The notes below the pieces were generated by a model, which was not told the DNA's origin, searched no databases, and worked only from the letters and a program-made list of their open reading frames with translations. Below, in pieces: positions 1-8,228 of a stretch of DNA of 64,000 nucleotides. The translations under genes and the position numbers were made by a program. Position 1 is the first letter of the stretch, and every line of letters starts with the position of its first letter. Source of the DNA: Competibacter_A sp002352125 (lineage in GTDB: Bacteria > Pseudomonadota > Gammaproteobacteria > Competibacterales > Competibacteraceae); assembly GCA_035441325.1 (NCBI GenBank), contig DAOROA010000002.1, positions 1 through 64,000 on the forward strand. Direction: 5' to 3'.

Positions 1-134
1 GCGATAAACTACCACTTGAATTGGTATAAATAAACTTAATTTACGGAGTACTTAGATAATTCTTGTGCTGTATCAATTTTATACTCGCTCATAACGCTTC
101 CAAACTCTGTTGCTAATAATTTGCCAAAGCGCGA
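1..134. other. AT-rich window edge, no complete gene
   Basis: This stretch is clearly AT-richer than the rest of the window. On the minus strand the frame of the neighbouring nuclease-like gene stays open after its TGA stop for about 33 further codons, ending at a TAA near position 17. That tail includes an internal ATG (MSEYKIDT...). I cannot assign it to any family. It may be the end of another gene, a remnant, or chance. Confidence 0.4.
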
Positions 135-1697
135 TCAAGATGCGTCGAATCGACAGGTTTCAAACCCCACCACATTGCGCTCTTCGCGCGAGAATTCCAC
201 GCCGATCAGATGAATCGGCTGCCCTTCCGCCCGGTACTTGTCGGCATAGCCTTTGCTCTTGAGTTGTTGCAAGGCCCGGCCTTCAGGCACGAGTTCCACC
301 ACCTTGAACTCGAACAGATAAATCTGGCCGTTGAACTTCACGGTCATGTCGATGCGGCCCCGATTCGTGGCATCTTCCAAAATAACGACCAGGCCCAAGG
401 CGGCAAAATAACTGTAAAACACGCTGGCGTAATAACCCTCGTATCGGGCAATCGGGTTATTGTCGTACCACTGATGGGGGATGCTGGCGAAAAAAGCTTG
501 GAACAATTCCTTGAGGCTCGCGAAATCGTTAGTCACGAGCAAATCCAGCAATCGCAACCGATGCGCGAAACTCTTGCCGGGATCGTCGGTATAGACCGAC
601 AACAGGCTGGCGTTAAGGCTGGATTCGACCTCGTGATTGGGATAGCCCAAGGTGTAAATCCAATGCCCCAGGATGGGCTCCTCGGCTTTATGGATGGTGA
701 GGTAGCCGGCTTGAAACAGCAGCGCCTCGGGGGCGATGCGCTCCACGTCGAACGTGGACAGCAATTCCAGCCCGGTACGCAATCGCGCCAAATCGGGGGT
801 AAAAAACCCGCGCTCGGCCAGTAAGTTGATTAGAAAGCTCGGCGTGCCCGTCTCGAACCACCAGGGACGGAACTCCCGCTCCCGAAACAGCAACAGCAGA
901 TCGAAAGGGTTGTACACCGACTCCCCTAGCCACCGGTAGCCGTTGTACCAGCGGCGAATTTCTTCCCGGTCCAGCCCCGCCAATTCCGGCGCGAAAACCG
1001 TATCCACGTCGGTTTCCGTGTAGCCGCATATCGCCGAATAGTCGCGCGACAAGGTGATATCGTCGAGGTTGTTCAGCCCCGAGAACAGGCTGACTTTGCT
1101 GAACTTGGAGACTCCGGTCAGCAAGGCAAAGCGGACGTGAGCATCCACTCCCTTGATCACCGAATACAGGTTCCTCAACCCGTCGCGCATCGTCAGCGCC
1201 ACCGCGCTATCGGCGATGTTATCGAGGATGGGCTTGTCGTATTCGTCCACCAGCACCACCACCCGCTGGCCGGATTGCTCGTGCAAACCCCGGATCAGTT
1301 CACCAAAGCGGCCCGACAGGCTGGAATGCGTGCAGACCCATCCCAGCCGGCGTTGCTGGTCATCCAGGATTTCCCGGATTTTCTCGTCCAACTCGGCCCG
1401 ATTTTGCACTACACCGCCGGCAAAGCTGATCCGGATCACCGGATAGGATTTCGTCCAATCCCACCGATCATGGATGTAAAGATCCCTGAACAACGGCTCG
1501 TTACCCTCGAACAGTTCCTTCAGGGTATCGAGAAACAAACTCTTGCCGAAACGACGGGGGCGGGAGAGGAAATAATACTTGCCCTGTTCGATCAGGCGGT
1601 GGGCAAACGGTGTCTTGTCCACATAGTAGTGCCCCTCGGCGATCATCTCCGAGAGGGTCTGGATACCGATCGGCAGTTTGCGGCGGGGCAACGTCAC
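135..1697 (-). CDS. AAA-ATPase-like / PD-(D/E)XK nuclease family protein
   Basis: This 520-residue protein has the two-part architecture of the AAA-ATPase_like (PF09820) plus PDDEXK_9 (PF08011) family. The N-terminal P-loop variant RPRRFGKS lies at residues 46-53 and a Walker B-like VLVDEYD near residue 150. A C-terminal nuclease-like core near residues 455-478 has an Asp (GRID) followed by a beta strand carrying EFK, which fits a PD-(D/E)XK site. The length is normal for the family. The start ATG follows soon after a REP-like palindrome. Family members are common, often multicopy, and mostly uncharacterised; a role in DNA metabolism or defence is inference. It stands alone between the AT-rich edge and the rnf operon. 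Confidence 0.85.
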   Translation of the reverse strand: MTLPRRKLPIGIQTLSEMIAEGHYYVDKTPFAHRLIEQGKYYFLSRPRRFGKSLFLDTLKELFEGNEPLFRDLYIHDRWDWTKSYPVIRISFAGGVVQNRAELDEKIREILDDQQRRLGWVCTHSSLSGRFGELIRGLHEQSGQRVVVLVDEYDKPILDNIADSAVALTMRDGLRNLYSVIKGVDAHVRFALLTGVSKFSKVSLFSGLNNLDDITLSRDYSAICGYTETDVDTVFAPELAGLDREEIRRWYNGYRWLGESVYNPFDLLLLFREREFRPWWFETGTPSFLINLLAERGFFTPDLARLRTGLELLSTFDVERIAPEALLFQAGYLTIHKAEEPILGHWIYTLGYPNHEVESSLNASLLSVYTDDPGKSFAHRLRLLDLLVTNDFASLKELFQAFFASIPHQWYDNNPIARYEGYYASVFYSYFAALGLVVILEDATNRGRIDMTVKFNGQIYLFEFKVVELVPEGRALQQLKSKGYADKYRAEGQPIHLIGVEFSREERNVVGFETCRFDAS

Positions 1698-1699
1698 GG

Positions 1700-1752
1700 G
1701 GAGCTCTCCTCTTCCGCTGGGAGAGGGGCTGAAGGCGAGGGCATTTTTTCAA
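1700..1752. repeat. REP-like palindromic element, degenerate
   Basis: The stretch contains an imperfect palindrome of the type CTCTTCCGCTGGGAGAGG followed by a G-rich GGCTGAAGGCGAGGG tail and a short T run. A related sequence (CTCCCTTCCCGCTGGCGGGGAA plus a G-rich tail) lies near 63217-63262 between guaA and guaB. Such units are typical dispersed extragenic palindromes of proteobacteria. The T run after the stem could also let it act as a plus-strand terminator-like structure. Only two or three degenerate copies are visible. Confidence 0.4.
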
Positions 1753-1776
1753 CGGTCTGGTTCACCAAAACGTCTC

Positions 1777-2466
1777 TCAAACACCCGCCTCGCGCAACAC
1801 CACTGCCGGCCTAGTTTCCGCCCGGCGCCTGACGCGGGCGTCGAGCACGTTTTTGATGGCAATCAGACAGCCTAGCCCGATGAACGCGCCCGGCGGCAGG
1901 ATCGCCAGCAGGAAACCGCGATAGTTGTCCACCAAATGCAAGGTCAGGCTCTTGCCCGACTCGCCAAACAGCAGTTCCGCCTGACCGAGCAGCGTCCCCT
2001 GCCCCAGAATTTCCCGGATCGCACCCAGCAGCACCAGCGCCAGCATGAACCCCAAGCCGGTGGCGATGCCGTCTACCGCCGATTTGGCGACACCGTGCTT
2101 GAAGGCGAACGCCTCGGCGCGGCCGATCACGCAGCAATTGGTGACGATCAGCGGAATGAAAATGCCCAGCACGGTATAAAGTCCCGGCAGAAAGGCGTGC
2201 ATTGCCAGTTCCACGGCGGTCACCACGCAGGCGATCACCATGACGAATACCGGAATCCGTACCTCCGGCCGCACCAGATTGCGGATCAGCGAAATCGCCA
2301 CGTTCGACATCAGCAGCACCAACGTCGTCGCCAAACCCAACCCCAGGCCGTTCACCACCGAATTCGAGGTCGCCAGCAAGGGACACAGCCCCAACAAGGC
2401 CACGAAACCGGTATTTTGAGTCCACACCCCATTTTTGAGAATTTGCCGATAGCCGGTTTCGCTCAT
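1777..2466 (-). CDS. rnfE: Electron transport complex subunit RnfE
   Basis: This is the integral membrane subunit RnfE/RsxE of the Rnf complex, which couples ferredoxin:NAD+ electron transfer to ion movement across the inner membrane (or, as Rsx, reduces SoxR). The 229 residues are almost entirely hydrophobic helices, about six of them. They carry the family's GLCPLLATSN segment near the N-terminus and an internal ILIPLIVTNC-like stretch that resembles one in RnfA, its homologue. The ATG overlaps the rnfG stop in an ATGA. It is the last gene of the operon; the usual downstream nth (endonuclease III) is absent here. Confidence 0.95.
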   Translation of the reverse strand: MSETGYRQILKNGVWTQNTGFVALLGLCPLLATSNSVVNGLGLGLATTLVLLMSNVAISLIRNLVRPEVRIPVFVMVIACVVTAVELAMHAFLPGLYTVLGIFIPLIVTNCCVIGRAEAFAFKHGVAKSAVDGIATGLGFMLALVLLGAIREILGQGTLLGQAELLFGESGKSLTLHLVDNYRGFLLAILPPGAFIGLGCLIAIKNVLDARVRRRAETRPAVVLREAGV

Positions 2467-3110
2467 GACTGTGGCCCCTTCGCGGTTGTCGTCGGCGCAA
2501 ACAATTGCTCGCGCTGCATTTGAACGTATTCCAGAAATTTGCGGGTGGCTTTGACCACGGCGCGCGGCGTGATGGTCGCACCGGTGAATTGATCGAACGC
2601 GCCACCGTCTTTCTTGACTTTCCAGCCGTCCGGCTCAGGATTTTTCAGCGACTTGCCGGCGAAGGCCAGAATCCACGGCGAGCGCCTCTGGTCGATGCCA
2701 TCGCCCAGCCCCGGCGTCTCTTTGTGCGCCAGCACCCGCACTCCGGCCAGCGTGCCGTCGGCGTAGACTCCGATCAATAACTGAATCGGCCCGCTGTAGC
2801 CATCTGGCGCGGTCGGCGTGGCGAACAGGGCTACCGGCTGGCCGTCTTTGCGGGCGCGATAGACCGTCACCGGCTGATCGGTTCCCAGCCATTCCGGCGC
2901 CACGACCTCGATCCGGTCCTCGATCACGCGGTTGTCGTAGCGATCCGCAGGAACCAACTGGTTCAGGCTGGCCTCCAGCGCCGCCCGCTGCGCCTCGGTA
3001 ATGATGTCCTGGGTGCTGGTATAAGTCACGGCAACCAATCCGGTACCGACCACGGCAAAGCCGGCCAAAATCAGGGCGGCGATACCCATGTTGCGCGCGA
3101 TGGCCTTCAT
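2463..3110 (-). CDS. rnfG: Electron transport complex subunit RnfG
   Basis: This 215-residue subunit has one N-terminal membrane helix (residues about 10-30) and a periplasmic flavin-binding domain. The FMN attachment motif TGATIT is at residues 176-181, where the Thr carries covalent FMN in characterised RnfG proteins. The start chosen is the ATG that overlaps the rnfD stop (ATGA at 3107-3110). A longer reading frame upstream is only a shadow of rnfD. The gene also overlaps rnfE by ATGA, so its translation is probably coupled on both sides. Confidence 0.95.
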   Translation of the reverse strand: MKAIARNMGIAALILAGFAVVGTGLVAVTYTSTQDIITEAQRAALEASLNQLVPADRYDNRVIEDRIEVVAPEWLGTDQPVTVYRARKDGQPVALFATPTAPDGYSGPIQLLIGVYADGTLAGVRVLAHKETPGLGDGIDQRRSPWILAFAGKSLKNPEPDGWKVKKDGGAFDQFTGATITPRAVVKATRKFLEYVQMQREQLFAPTTTAKGPQS

Positions 3111-4144
3111 CCCTGCCGTGCTCCGAACACTCGCGGCTGGGTGTACAGATCGATGGTCGGCGCGGCGATGTTCATCAGCAGTACCGAAAACGCCACGCCA
3201 TCGGGATAGCCGCCGAAACCGCGAATGACGTAGACCAGAACGCCAACGCCCGCTCCATAAAGCAATCGCCCGCGCGGCGTGGTGCTGGCGGTAACCGGAT
3301 CGGTGGCGATGAAAAACGCGCCGAAAATCGCCGCGCCGCTCCACAGATGAAACCACGGCGGTGCGTACCGCTGCGGGTCGATCAGGTAAAAGACCGTCGA
3401 GATGACCGCCAGCCCGCCCAGCATTCCGGCGGGGATGCGCCAGTCGGCGGTTCGCGTGTAGATCAGCCACAATCCACCGGCCAGAAAACCCAGCGCCGCC
3501 CACTCCCAGCCGTGGCCGGCGACGATACCGAACACCGGGCTGTTGCGAATCTCGGTCACGGTTAACCCGAGTCCTAGCTTGGTGCGCAACACATCGAGCG
3601 CCGTGGCGCCAGTCAGTGCGTCCGGGGCGAAGCGGGCCGGCAGCGCGCTCCAGAAAATCGCATGCAGCGTTTCCGGCAAGCTCATCGCATGGTGCTGGTC
3701 GAGACCGTGCGGGATCAACCAAGTGCTCATCTCGCGCGGGAACGAGATCAGCAACACCACGTAGCCGATCATCGCCGGATTGAACGGGTTATAACCCAGT
3801 CCGCCGTACAGGTGCTTGGCCACGACGATGGCCGACAACACGCCAATCGTCGTCAGCCACCACGGGGCCAGCGGCGGCAGCGCCACCGCCAGCAACCAGG
3901 CGGTGACGACCGCGCTGTAATCGGCCAGATGCAAGGCCAACGGTTTGCCCCGCGCCGCCAGCATCGCCGTCTCGGCAACCAATGCAACGCCGGTAGCGAT
4001 GGCGAGGTTGATCAACACGCCCCAGCCGAAAAACCAGCACAGGGCGGCGATGCCGGGAATCATCGCGTACAGCACCCGGCGCATCACTCGGCCGACGCTA
4101 GTTGTCTCCAAGACGTGAGGAGACGTCACCGTTCTAAAGCGCAT
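3107..4144 (-). CDS. rnfD: Electron transport complex subunit RnfD
   Basis: This is the polytopic membrane subunit of Rnf, 345 residues. The covalent flavin motif TGAT sits at residues 178-181, and a conserved glycine-rich segment (RGFGGYPDGVAF) near residue 305 is typical of the RnfD/NqrB family. The ATG start has rnfC only 6 bp upstream. RnfD is related to NqrB and contributes to the ion-translocating core. Nothing unusual is seen in length or motifs. Confidence 0.95.
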   Translation of the reverse strand: MRFRTVTSPHVLETTSVGRVMRRVLYAMIPGIAALCWFFGWGVLINLAIATGVALVAETAMLAARGKPLALHLADYSAVVTAWLLAVALPPLAPWWLTTIGVLSAIVVAKHLYGGLGYNPFNPAMIGYVVLLISFPREMSTWLIPHGLDQHHAMSLPETLHAIFWSALPARFAPDALTGATALDVLRTKLGLGLTVTEIRNSPVFGIVAGHGWEWAALGFLAGGLWLIYTRTADWRIPAGMLGGLAVISTVFYLIDPQRYAPPWFHLWSGAAIFGAFFIATDPVTASTTPRGRLLYGAGVGVLVYVIRGFGGYPDGVAFSVLLMNIAAPTIDLYTQPRVFGARQG

Positions 4145-4150
4145 GGGCGT

Positions 4151-5689
4151 TCAATCGGTTTGCTGACCGGTTCCGGCGGCGGTCGCCAGCGACGGCGCCG
4201 GGGCGGCCTTGGCGCGGGCCACGGCGGTTTCGATACTCGGTTTTTCAGCGTTCGGCTCGGCGCGAGGCGGCGCTTTTTGCCTCAATTTGGCTTCTCGCTC
4301 TTGCTTTTCGCGCTCCAGCCGCTCCTGGCGGGCTTGATGCCGTTGCCGGGCGAGTTCGGCTTTCTGTTTTTCCTTTTCCTGTGCCCAGATTTCGTTCTTG
4401 GCGTAACGGTAGTACTGCACTAACGGGATGCGGCTAGGACAAACGTAGCTGCAACAGCCGCACTCGATGCAACTGAACAGGTGGTAATCCTGGGCTTTGT
4501 CGAACTCCTTGGCGCGGGCGTGCCAATACAACTGTTGCGGCAGCAGATCGGCCGGGCAAACCTCTACGCAAGCCCCGCAGCGGATGCAGGGCATCACGGG
4601 CTGCTCCGGCGCCAGTTCCGCCGCACCGGCGGCGAGAACGCAGTTGGTGGCTTTGGTGACCGGCACCTCGTCGCTGTGCAGGGCGAAGCCCATCATTGGC
4701 CCGCCCATGATCAGCCGCTCGACGCCGTCCCGGTAGCCGCCGCACTGAGCGACCAGCCCGGCGAACGGCGCACCCAACAACGACTCGATGTTACGCGGCT
4801 GATTGACGTGGCCGGCGATGGTGACGATCCGGGAAATCACGGGCTCGCCACACTCGACCGCGCGGTGGACCGTGTAGGCGGTGGCGACGTTGAAGCACTG
4901 CACGCCGACATCGACCGGCAAACTATCGACCGGCGTTTCTTTGCCGGTGAGCAATCTGACCAGTTGCTTGACGCTGCCGCTGGGATACCGGGTCGGCACC
5001 GCCCGTACCGCGTAACCCGTCCCAGCACAGGCGGCGGTCATGGCAGCGATGGCTTCCGGTTTATCGTCCTCGATGCCGATCAGCACCTCGCGCGGTTCCA
5101 GCAAATGCACCATGACGTGTAAACCGGCGACGATCTCCGCCGCGCGCTCGCGCATGATCCGGTCGTCGCAAGTAATCCACGGTTCGCACTCGGCACCGTT
5201 CAGGATCAGCGTTTCCAAACGCTCGCAATGACCGCTCAGATTCAGCTTGACCGCGCTGGGGAACGCCGCGCCACCCAAGCCGACCACGCCCGCGTTGCGC
5301 AACAGATTGCGCAGCGCGCTGGGATGCAATCGACGGTAATCTACCGGCTCCCGCGCGATCCAACGCTCTTCGCCATCGCTGTCGATGGTCACGCACCAGT
5401 CCGGCAGACCGGAGGGATGCGGTACTGGCCGCTGATCCACCGCTTTCACCACCCCGGAAGTTGGCGCATGAACGGCGGCGCTAATATAACCATCCGGCTG
5501 GCCGATCATCTGTCCCTTCAGTACCCGGTCGCCGGCTTGCACGAGCGGTTTGGCGATGGCGCCGATGTGCTGGCGGAGCGGCACCGTCAACCGTTGGGGC
5601 AGAACGCTCGCTCGAATCGCTTCCCGGTTGGATTCGGTCTTGTGGCGAACGGTTTTCAATCCACCGTGGAACGAAAACAATCCGCTCAT
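4151..5689 (-). CDS. rnfC: Electron transport complex subunit RnfC
   Basis: RnfC is the soluble, membrane-attached NADH/FMN-binding subunit. The chosen ATG gives 512 residues starting MSGLFSFHGG and overlaps the rnfB stop (ATGA at 5686-5689); the longer open frame is a shadow of rnfB. The order is an N-terminal barrel domain, a flavin/NADH-binding domain with GLGGAAFP near residue 150, and two ferredoxin motifs (CIRCGACVEVCP and CIECGCCSYVCP). A short Lys/Glu/Ala-rich tail follows. In E. coli that tail is much longer and repeat-rich. Confidence 0.95.
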   Translation of the reverse strand: MSGLFSFHGGLKTVRHKTESNREAIRASVLPQRLTVPLRQHIGAIAKPLVQAGDRVLKGQMIGQPDGYISAAVHAPTSGVVKAVDQRPVPHPSGLPDWCVTIDSDGEERWIAREPVDYRRLHPSALRNLLRNAGVVGLGGAAFPSAVKLNLSGHCERLETLILNGAECEPWITCDDRIMRERAAEIVAGLHVMVHLLEPREVLIGIEDDKPEAIAAMTAACAGTGYAVRAVPTRYPSGSVKQLVRLLTGKETPVDSLPVDVGVQCFNVATAYTVHRAVECGEPVISRIVTIAGHVNQPRNIESLLGAPFAGLVAQCGGYRDGVERLIMGGPMMGFALHSDEVPVTKATNCVLAAGAAELAPEQPVMPCIRCGACVEVCPADLLPQQLYWHARAKEFDKAQDYHLFSCIECGCCSYVCPSRIPLVQYYRYAKNEIWAQEKEKQKAELARQRHQARQERLEREKQEREAKLRQKAPPRAEPNAEKPSIETAVARAKAAPAPSLATAAGTGQQTD

Positions 5690-6258
5690 GCGACGCTCGC
5701 TTCGGCGGGCGACCCGGTTTTTGCGTCCACGACCGGATAGGTCCATTTCCAGGTCGCGATCGTTTGGGCGACCGGCACCATCTGGATGCAATCCACCGGA
5801 CAAGGAGCCAGGCACAGCTCGCAACCGGTGCATTCCCTGGCGATCACCGTATGCATGTGTTTAGCGGCACCGAGAATCGCATCGACCGGGCACGCCTGAA
5901 TGCACAGGGTACAGCCGATGCAGTTTTGTTCGTCGATCACCGCCACCATTTTCGGCTTCTCGGCACCGTTCTCGGGATTGAGCGGTTTGGGATCGCGGCC
6001 CAGCAGTTCGGCCAAAGCGGCAATGCCGCCCTCTCCGCCCGGCGGGCACTGATTGATGTCGGCTTCGCCGGCGGCGATGGCCTCGGCATAGGGCCGGCAA
6101 CCGGCGAAACCGCACTGGCCGCATTGGGTTTGCGGCAAAATGGCATCGATTTTCTCGACGATGGGATCGCCTTCGACCCGGAAACGCACGGCGGCGAAAC
6201 CCAGCAGCAGGCCCGAAGCCCCCGCCAGCACACCCAAGGCTATCACGGCAACGAACAT
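5686..6258 (-). CDS. rnfB: Electron transport complex subunit RnfB
   Basis: This 190-residue iron-sulfur subunit starts with one membrane helix (residues 3-25). A 4Fe-4S motif (CGQCGFAGC at residues 46-54 plus Cys71) follows, then a two-cluster ferredoxin domain with CIGCTLCIQACPVDA and CTGCELCLAPCPVDC. It relays electrons between ferredoxin and the membrane subunits. The gene lies 4 bp after rnfA and overlaps rnfC. All cluster cysteines expected of the family appear present. Confidence 0.95.
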   Translation of the reverse strand: MFVAVIALGVLAGASGLLLGFAAVRFRVEGDPIVEKIDAILPQTQCGQCGFAGCRPYAEAIAAGEADINQCPPGGEGGIAALAELLGRDPKPLNPENGAEKPKMVAVIDEQNCIGCTLCIQACPVDAILGAAKHMHTVIARECTGCELCLAPCPVDCIQMVPVAQTIATWKWTYPVVDAKTGSPAEASVA

Positions 6259-6262
6259 GGTA

Positions 6263-6844
6263 TTACCCCCGCACCAGTCCCGCGAAACCCATGAACGCCA
6301 GCGACATCAGACCGGCGGTGATCAGGGTGATAGCGGGGCCGCGAAAATGGATCGGTACATCCGCCACGGCGATGCGCTCGCGCATGGCGGCGAACAAAAC
6401 CATCACCAGCGAAAATCCGACCGCCGCGCCGCAACCGTATAGCGCCGACGCGATAAAATCGTGCCGTTCCTGCACGTTCAGCAACGCCGCTGCCAACACC
6501 GCACAATTGGTGGTGATCAGCGGCAAATAAATACCCAACGCCTGGTAGAGAACCGGGCTGGTCTTGTGCACGACCATCTCGGTGAACTGCACCACCACCG
6601 CAATCACCAGGATGAAGGCGATGGTGCGCAAGTATTCCAACCCCAGCGGTATCAGCAGGTAATGATCGGTCAGATAGGCGCAGACCGACGACAGGGTCAG
6701 CACGAAAGTCGTGGCCAGCCCCATGCCCATAGCGGTCTCCAGTTTGCGGGAGACGCCCATGAACGGACACAGGCCCAGGAATTTCACCAAAACGTAGTTG
6801 TTGACCAGAATCGTGCTGAGCAGGATCAGGGCATATTCTTTCAT
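6263..6844 (-). CDS. rnfA: Electron transport complex subunit RnfA
   Basis: RnfA is the first gene of the operon and encodes a 193-residue inner-membrane protein of about six helices, the same length as the E. coli protein. The start MKEYALILLSTILVNN is the standard family N-terminus; the frame continues upstream but without family similarity. FLGLCPFMGVS near residue 25 is the conserved Cys-containing segment, mirrored in RnfE. The roughly 290 bp upstream should hold the operon promoter. Confidence 0.95.
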   Translation of the reverse strand: MKEYALILLSTILVNNYVLVKFLGLCPFMGVSRKLETAMGMGLATTFVLTLSSVCAYLTDHYLLIPLGLEYLRTIAFILVIAVVVQFTEMVVHKTSPVLYQALGIYLPLITTNCAVLAAALLNVQERHDFIASALYGCGAAVGFSLVMVLFAAMRERIAVADVPIHFRGPAITLITAGLMSLAFMGFAGLVRG

Positions 6845-7033
6845 GGCTCGCGACGCTTTCGGGGGGGCAGAGTTCGAGCTTGAGGACAAAACCGCATCAA
6901 CGGGTTCGGCATCGGGCGCCGACCGGAAAAATCGTGATCGGCGGAAACAGCGCGGGTAGGCAAGATCGTAGGAGACAATGTTAATTAACGGGTGCCAATG
7001 TAGCAGATTCGCCCGTGTATCCGCCATACAGCT

Positions 7034-7075
7034 TTAGCGCAAGCTTATAATTTGACATTATATCGGCGAATCGGA
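7034..7075 (-). promoter_or_regulatory. Candidate rnf operon promoter region
   Basis: On the minus strand this AT-rich stretch reads GATATAATGTCAAATTATAA, which contains a perfect -10 hexamer (TATAAT) and a second TTATAA. No good -35 hexamer lies at the right distance. It is the only AT-rich patch between argF and rnfA, so it is the most likely promoter site, with a leader of about 190 nt. The leader also holds a small palindrome, GTTAATTAAC, near 6980. Confidence 0.3.
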
Positions 7076-7134
7076 GCCCGCCGCTTTCGATGGGCGGCCA
7101 CCGGCTCGCGGGGAGAAGCCGTTACTATCGAGCT

Positions 7135-8049
7135 TCAGCTCGCCTCGCCCAGCAACAAAAACTCCATCAGCGCCTTTTGCGCGTGCAGGCGATTTTCGGC
7201 CTCGTCCCAGACCCGGCTTTGCGGGCCGTCGATCACTTCGGCGCTGACTTCCTCGCCCCGATGCGCCGGCAAACAATGAAGGAAAATGGCGTCTGGTTTG
7301 GCTTGAGCCATGACCTGGATGTCGACCTGGTAGGCGGCGAAATCCCGCATTCGCTGCTGTTGCTCCTCTTCCTTGCCCATGCTGGCCCAAACGTCGGTGG
7401 CGATCAAATCTGCGTTTCTGGCAGCAGCCAACGGATCGCGCAGCAAAACCGTTCGGTCGGTGGCCTGCTTCAGCAGCGATGTGTCCGGTTCGTACCCAGG
7501 CGGGACGGCGATACGCAACTGAAAATCGAATTGGCAGGCTGCCGCAAGATAGCTGTTGCACATGTTGTTGCCGTCGCCGATCCAGGCTACGGTTCGCCCC
7601 CGAATGTCGCCGCGATGTTCGATAAAGGTTTGCATGTCGGCCAACAGTTGACAAGGATGGTTGAAATCGGTCAGGCCGTTGATGACCGGCACTTTCGAAC
7701 AAGCCGCAAAACGCTCGACCTTGCTATGCTCGAAAGTGCGGATCATCACGATATCCACCATGCTGGACAACACCCGGGCCGTATCCTCGATAGGCTCTCC
7801 GCGGCCGAGCTGGGTATCGCGCGGCGACAGAAAAATGGAACTGCCGCCCAATTGCGCCATTCCGGCCTCAAAGGAAATCCGGGTACGAGTCGAGGCTTTC
7901 TCGAAGACCATACCCAGCACTTTCTGGAGCAAGGGCGTGTAGCGCTCGCCCCGCCGGTGCAGGGCCTTGAGTTCGGCGGCACGCCGTAGAACCCGCTTCA
8001 ATTCGGCGGGCGCCAAGTCGAACAAGCTAAGAAAATGGCGCGTTTTCAT
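7135..8049 (-). CDS. argF: Ornithine carbamoyltransferase
   Basis: The enzyme transfers the carbamoyl group from carbamoyl phosphate to ornithine, giving citrulline in arginine biosynthesis. The 304-residue length is standard. The carbamoyl-phosphate motif STRTR is at residues 53-57, HPCQLLADMQT is in the middle, and the ornithine-site FLHCLPAHRGEEV is near residue 265. The ribosome-binding site before the ATG is weak. The gene stands alone, with a promoter and a leader hairpin upstream (see 8151-8198). No convincing ARG box was found. Confidence 0.95.
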   Translation of the reverse strand: MKTRHFLSLFDLAPAELKRVLRRAAELKALHRRGERYTPLLQKVLGMVFEKASTRTRISFEAGMAQLGGSSIFLSPRDTQLGRGEPIEDTARVLSSMVDIVMIRTFEHSKVERFAACSKVPVINGLTDFNHPCQLLADMQTFIEHRGDIRGRTVAWIGDGNNMCNSYLAAACQFDFQLRIAVPPGYEPDTSLLKQATDRTVLLRDPLAAARNADLIATDVWASMGKEEEQQQRMRDFAAYQVDIQVMAQAKPDAIFLHCLPAHRGEEVSAEVIDGPQSRVWDEAENRLHAQKALMEFLLLGEAS

Positions 8050-8150
8050 CAGTCAGTACGATTCGTTAAAAATACCCGGATCGAGGATAATCCGGTCGGT
8101 AGTCGCCATGCCGGTTTGCGTCTCGACAGTGCATCGACCGCAAACTCCCC

Positions 8151-8181
8151 GAAAACAAAACGGCAGCGATGATAGCTGCCG
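8151..8181 (-). terminator. Terminator-like hairpin in the argF leader
   Basis: A perfect 7-bp stem, CGGCAGC paired with GCTGCCG across a 7-nt loop (8161-8181), is followed on the minus strand by TTTTGTTTTC. This has the form of an intrinsic terminator for minus-strand transcription. No minus-strand gene ends just upstream, because the Nudix gene to the right reads the other way. The hairpin would therefore lie at the very 5' end of the argF transcript. Confidence 0.6.
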
Positions 8182-8192
8182 TAGTCGAAAAT

Positions 8193-8198
8193 ATTATA
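8193..8198 (-). promoter_or_regulatory. Candidate argF -10 element
   Basis: The minus strand reads AATCTATAATATTT, which contains a consensus TATAAT about 12 bp before the leader hairpin. No good -35 hexamer is seen 16-18 bp upstream. If used, transcription would begin near 8186 and run straight into the hairpin at 8161-8181. Confidence 0.4.
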
Positions 8199-8228
8199 GA
8201 TTAGCTTTTTCGCGGATACATACGACGG

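Noticed and set aside
7076..7098. Terminator after argF
   Set aside because: GC-rich stretches can form a short CCGCC/GGCGG stem, but there is no U run on the minus strand and the pairing is weak.
8037..8080. ARG box (ArgR operator) upstream of argF
   Set aside because: An AT-rich GATTCGTTAAAAATA segment exists but lacks the symmetric TGAAT/ATTCA half-sites.
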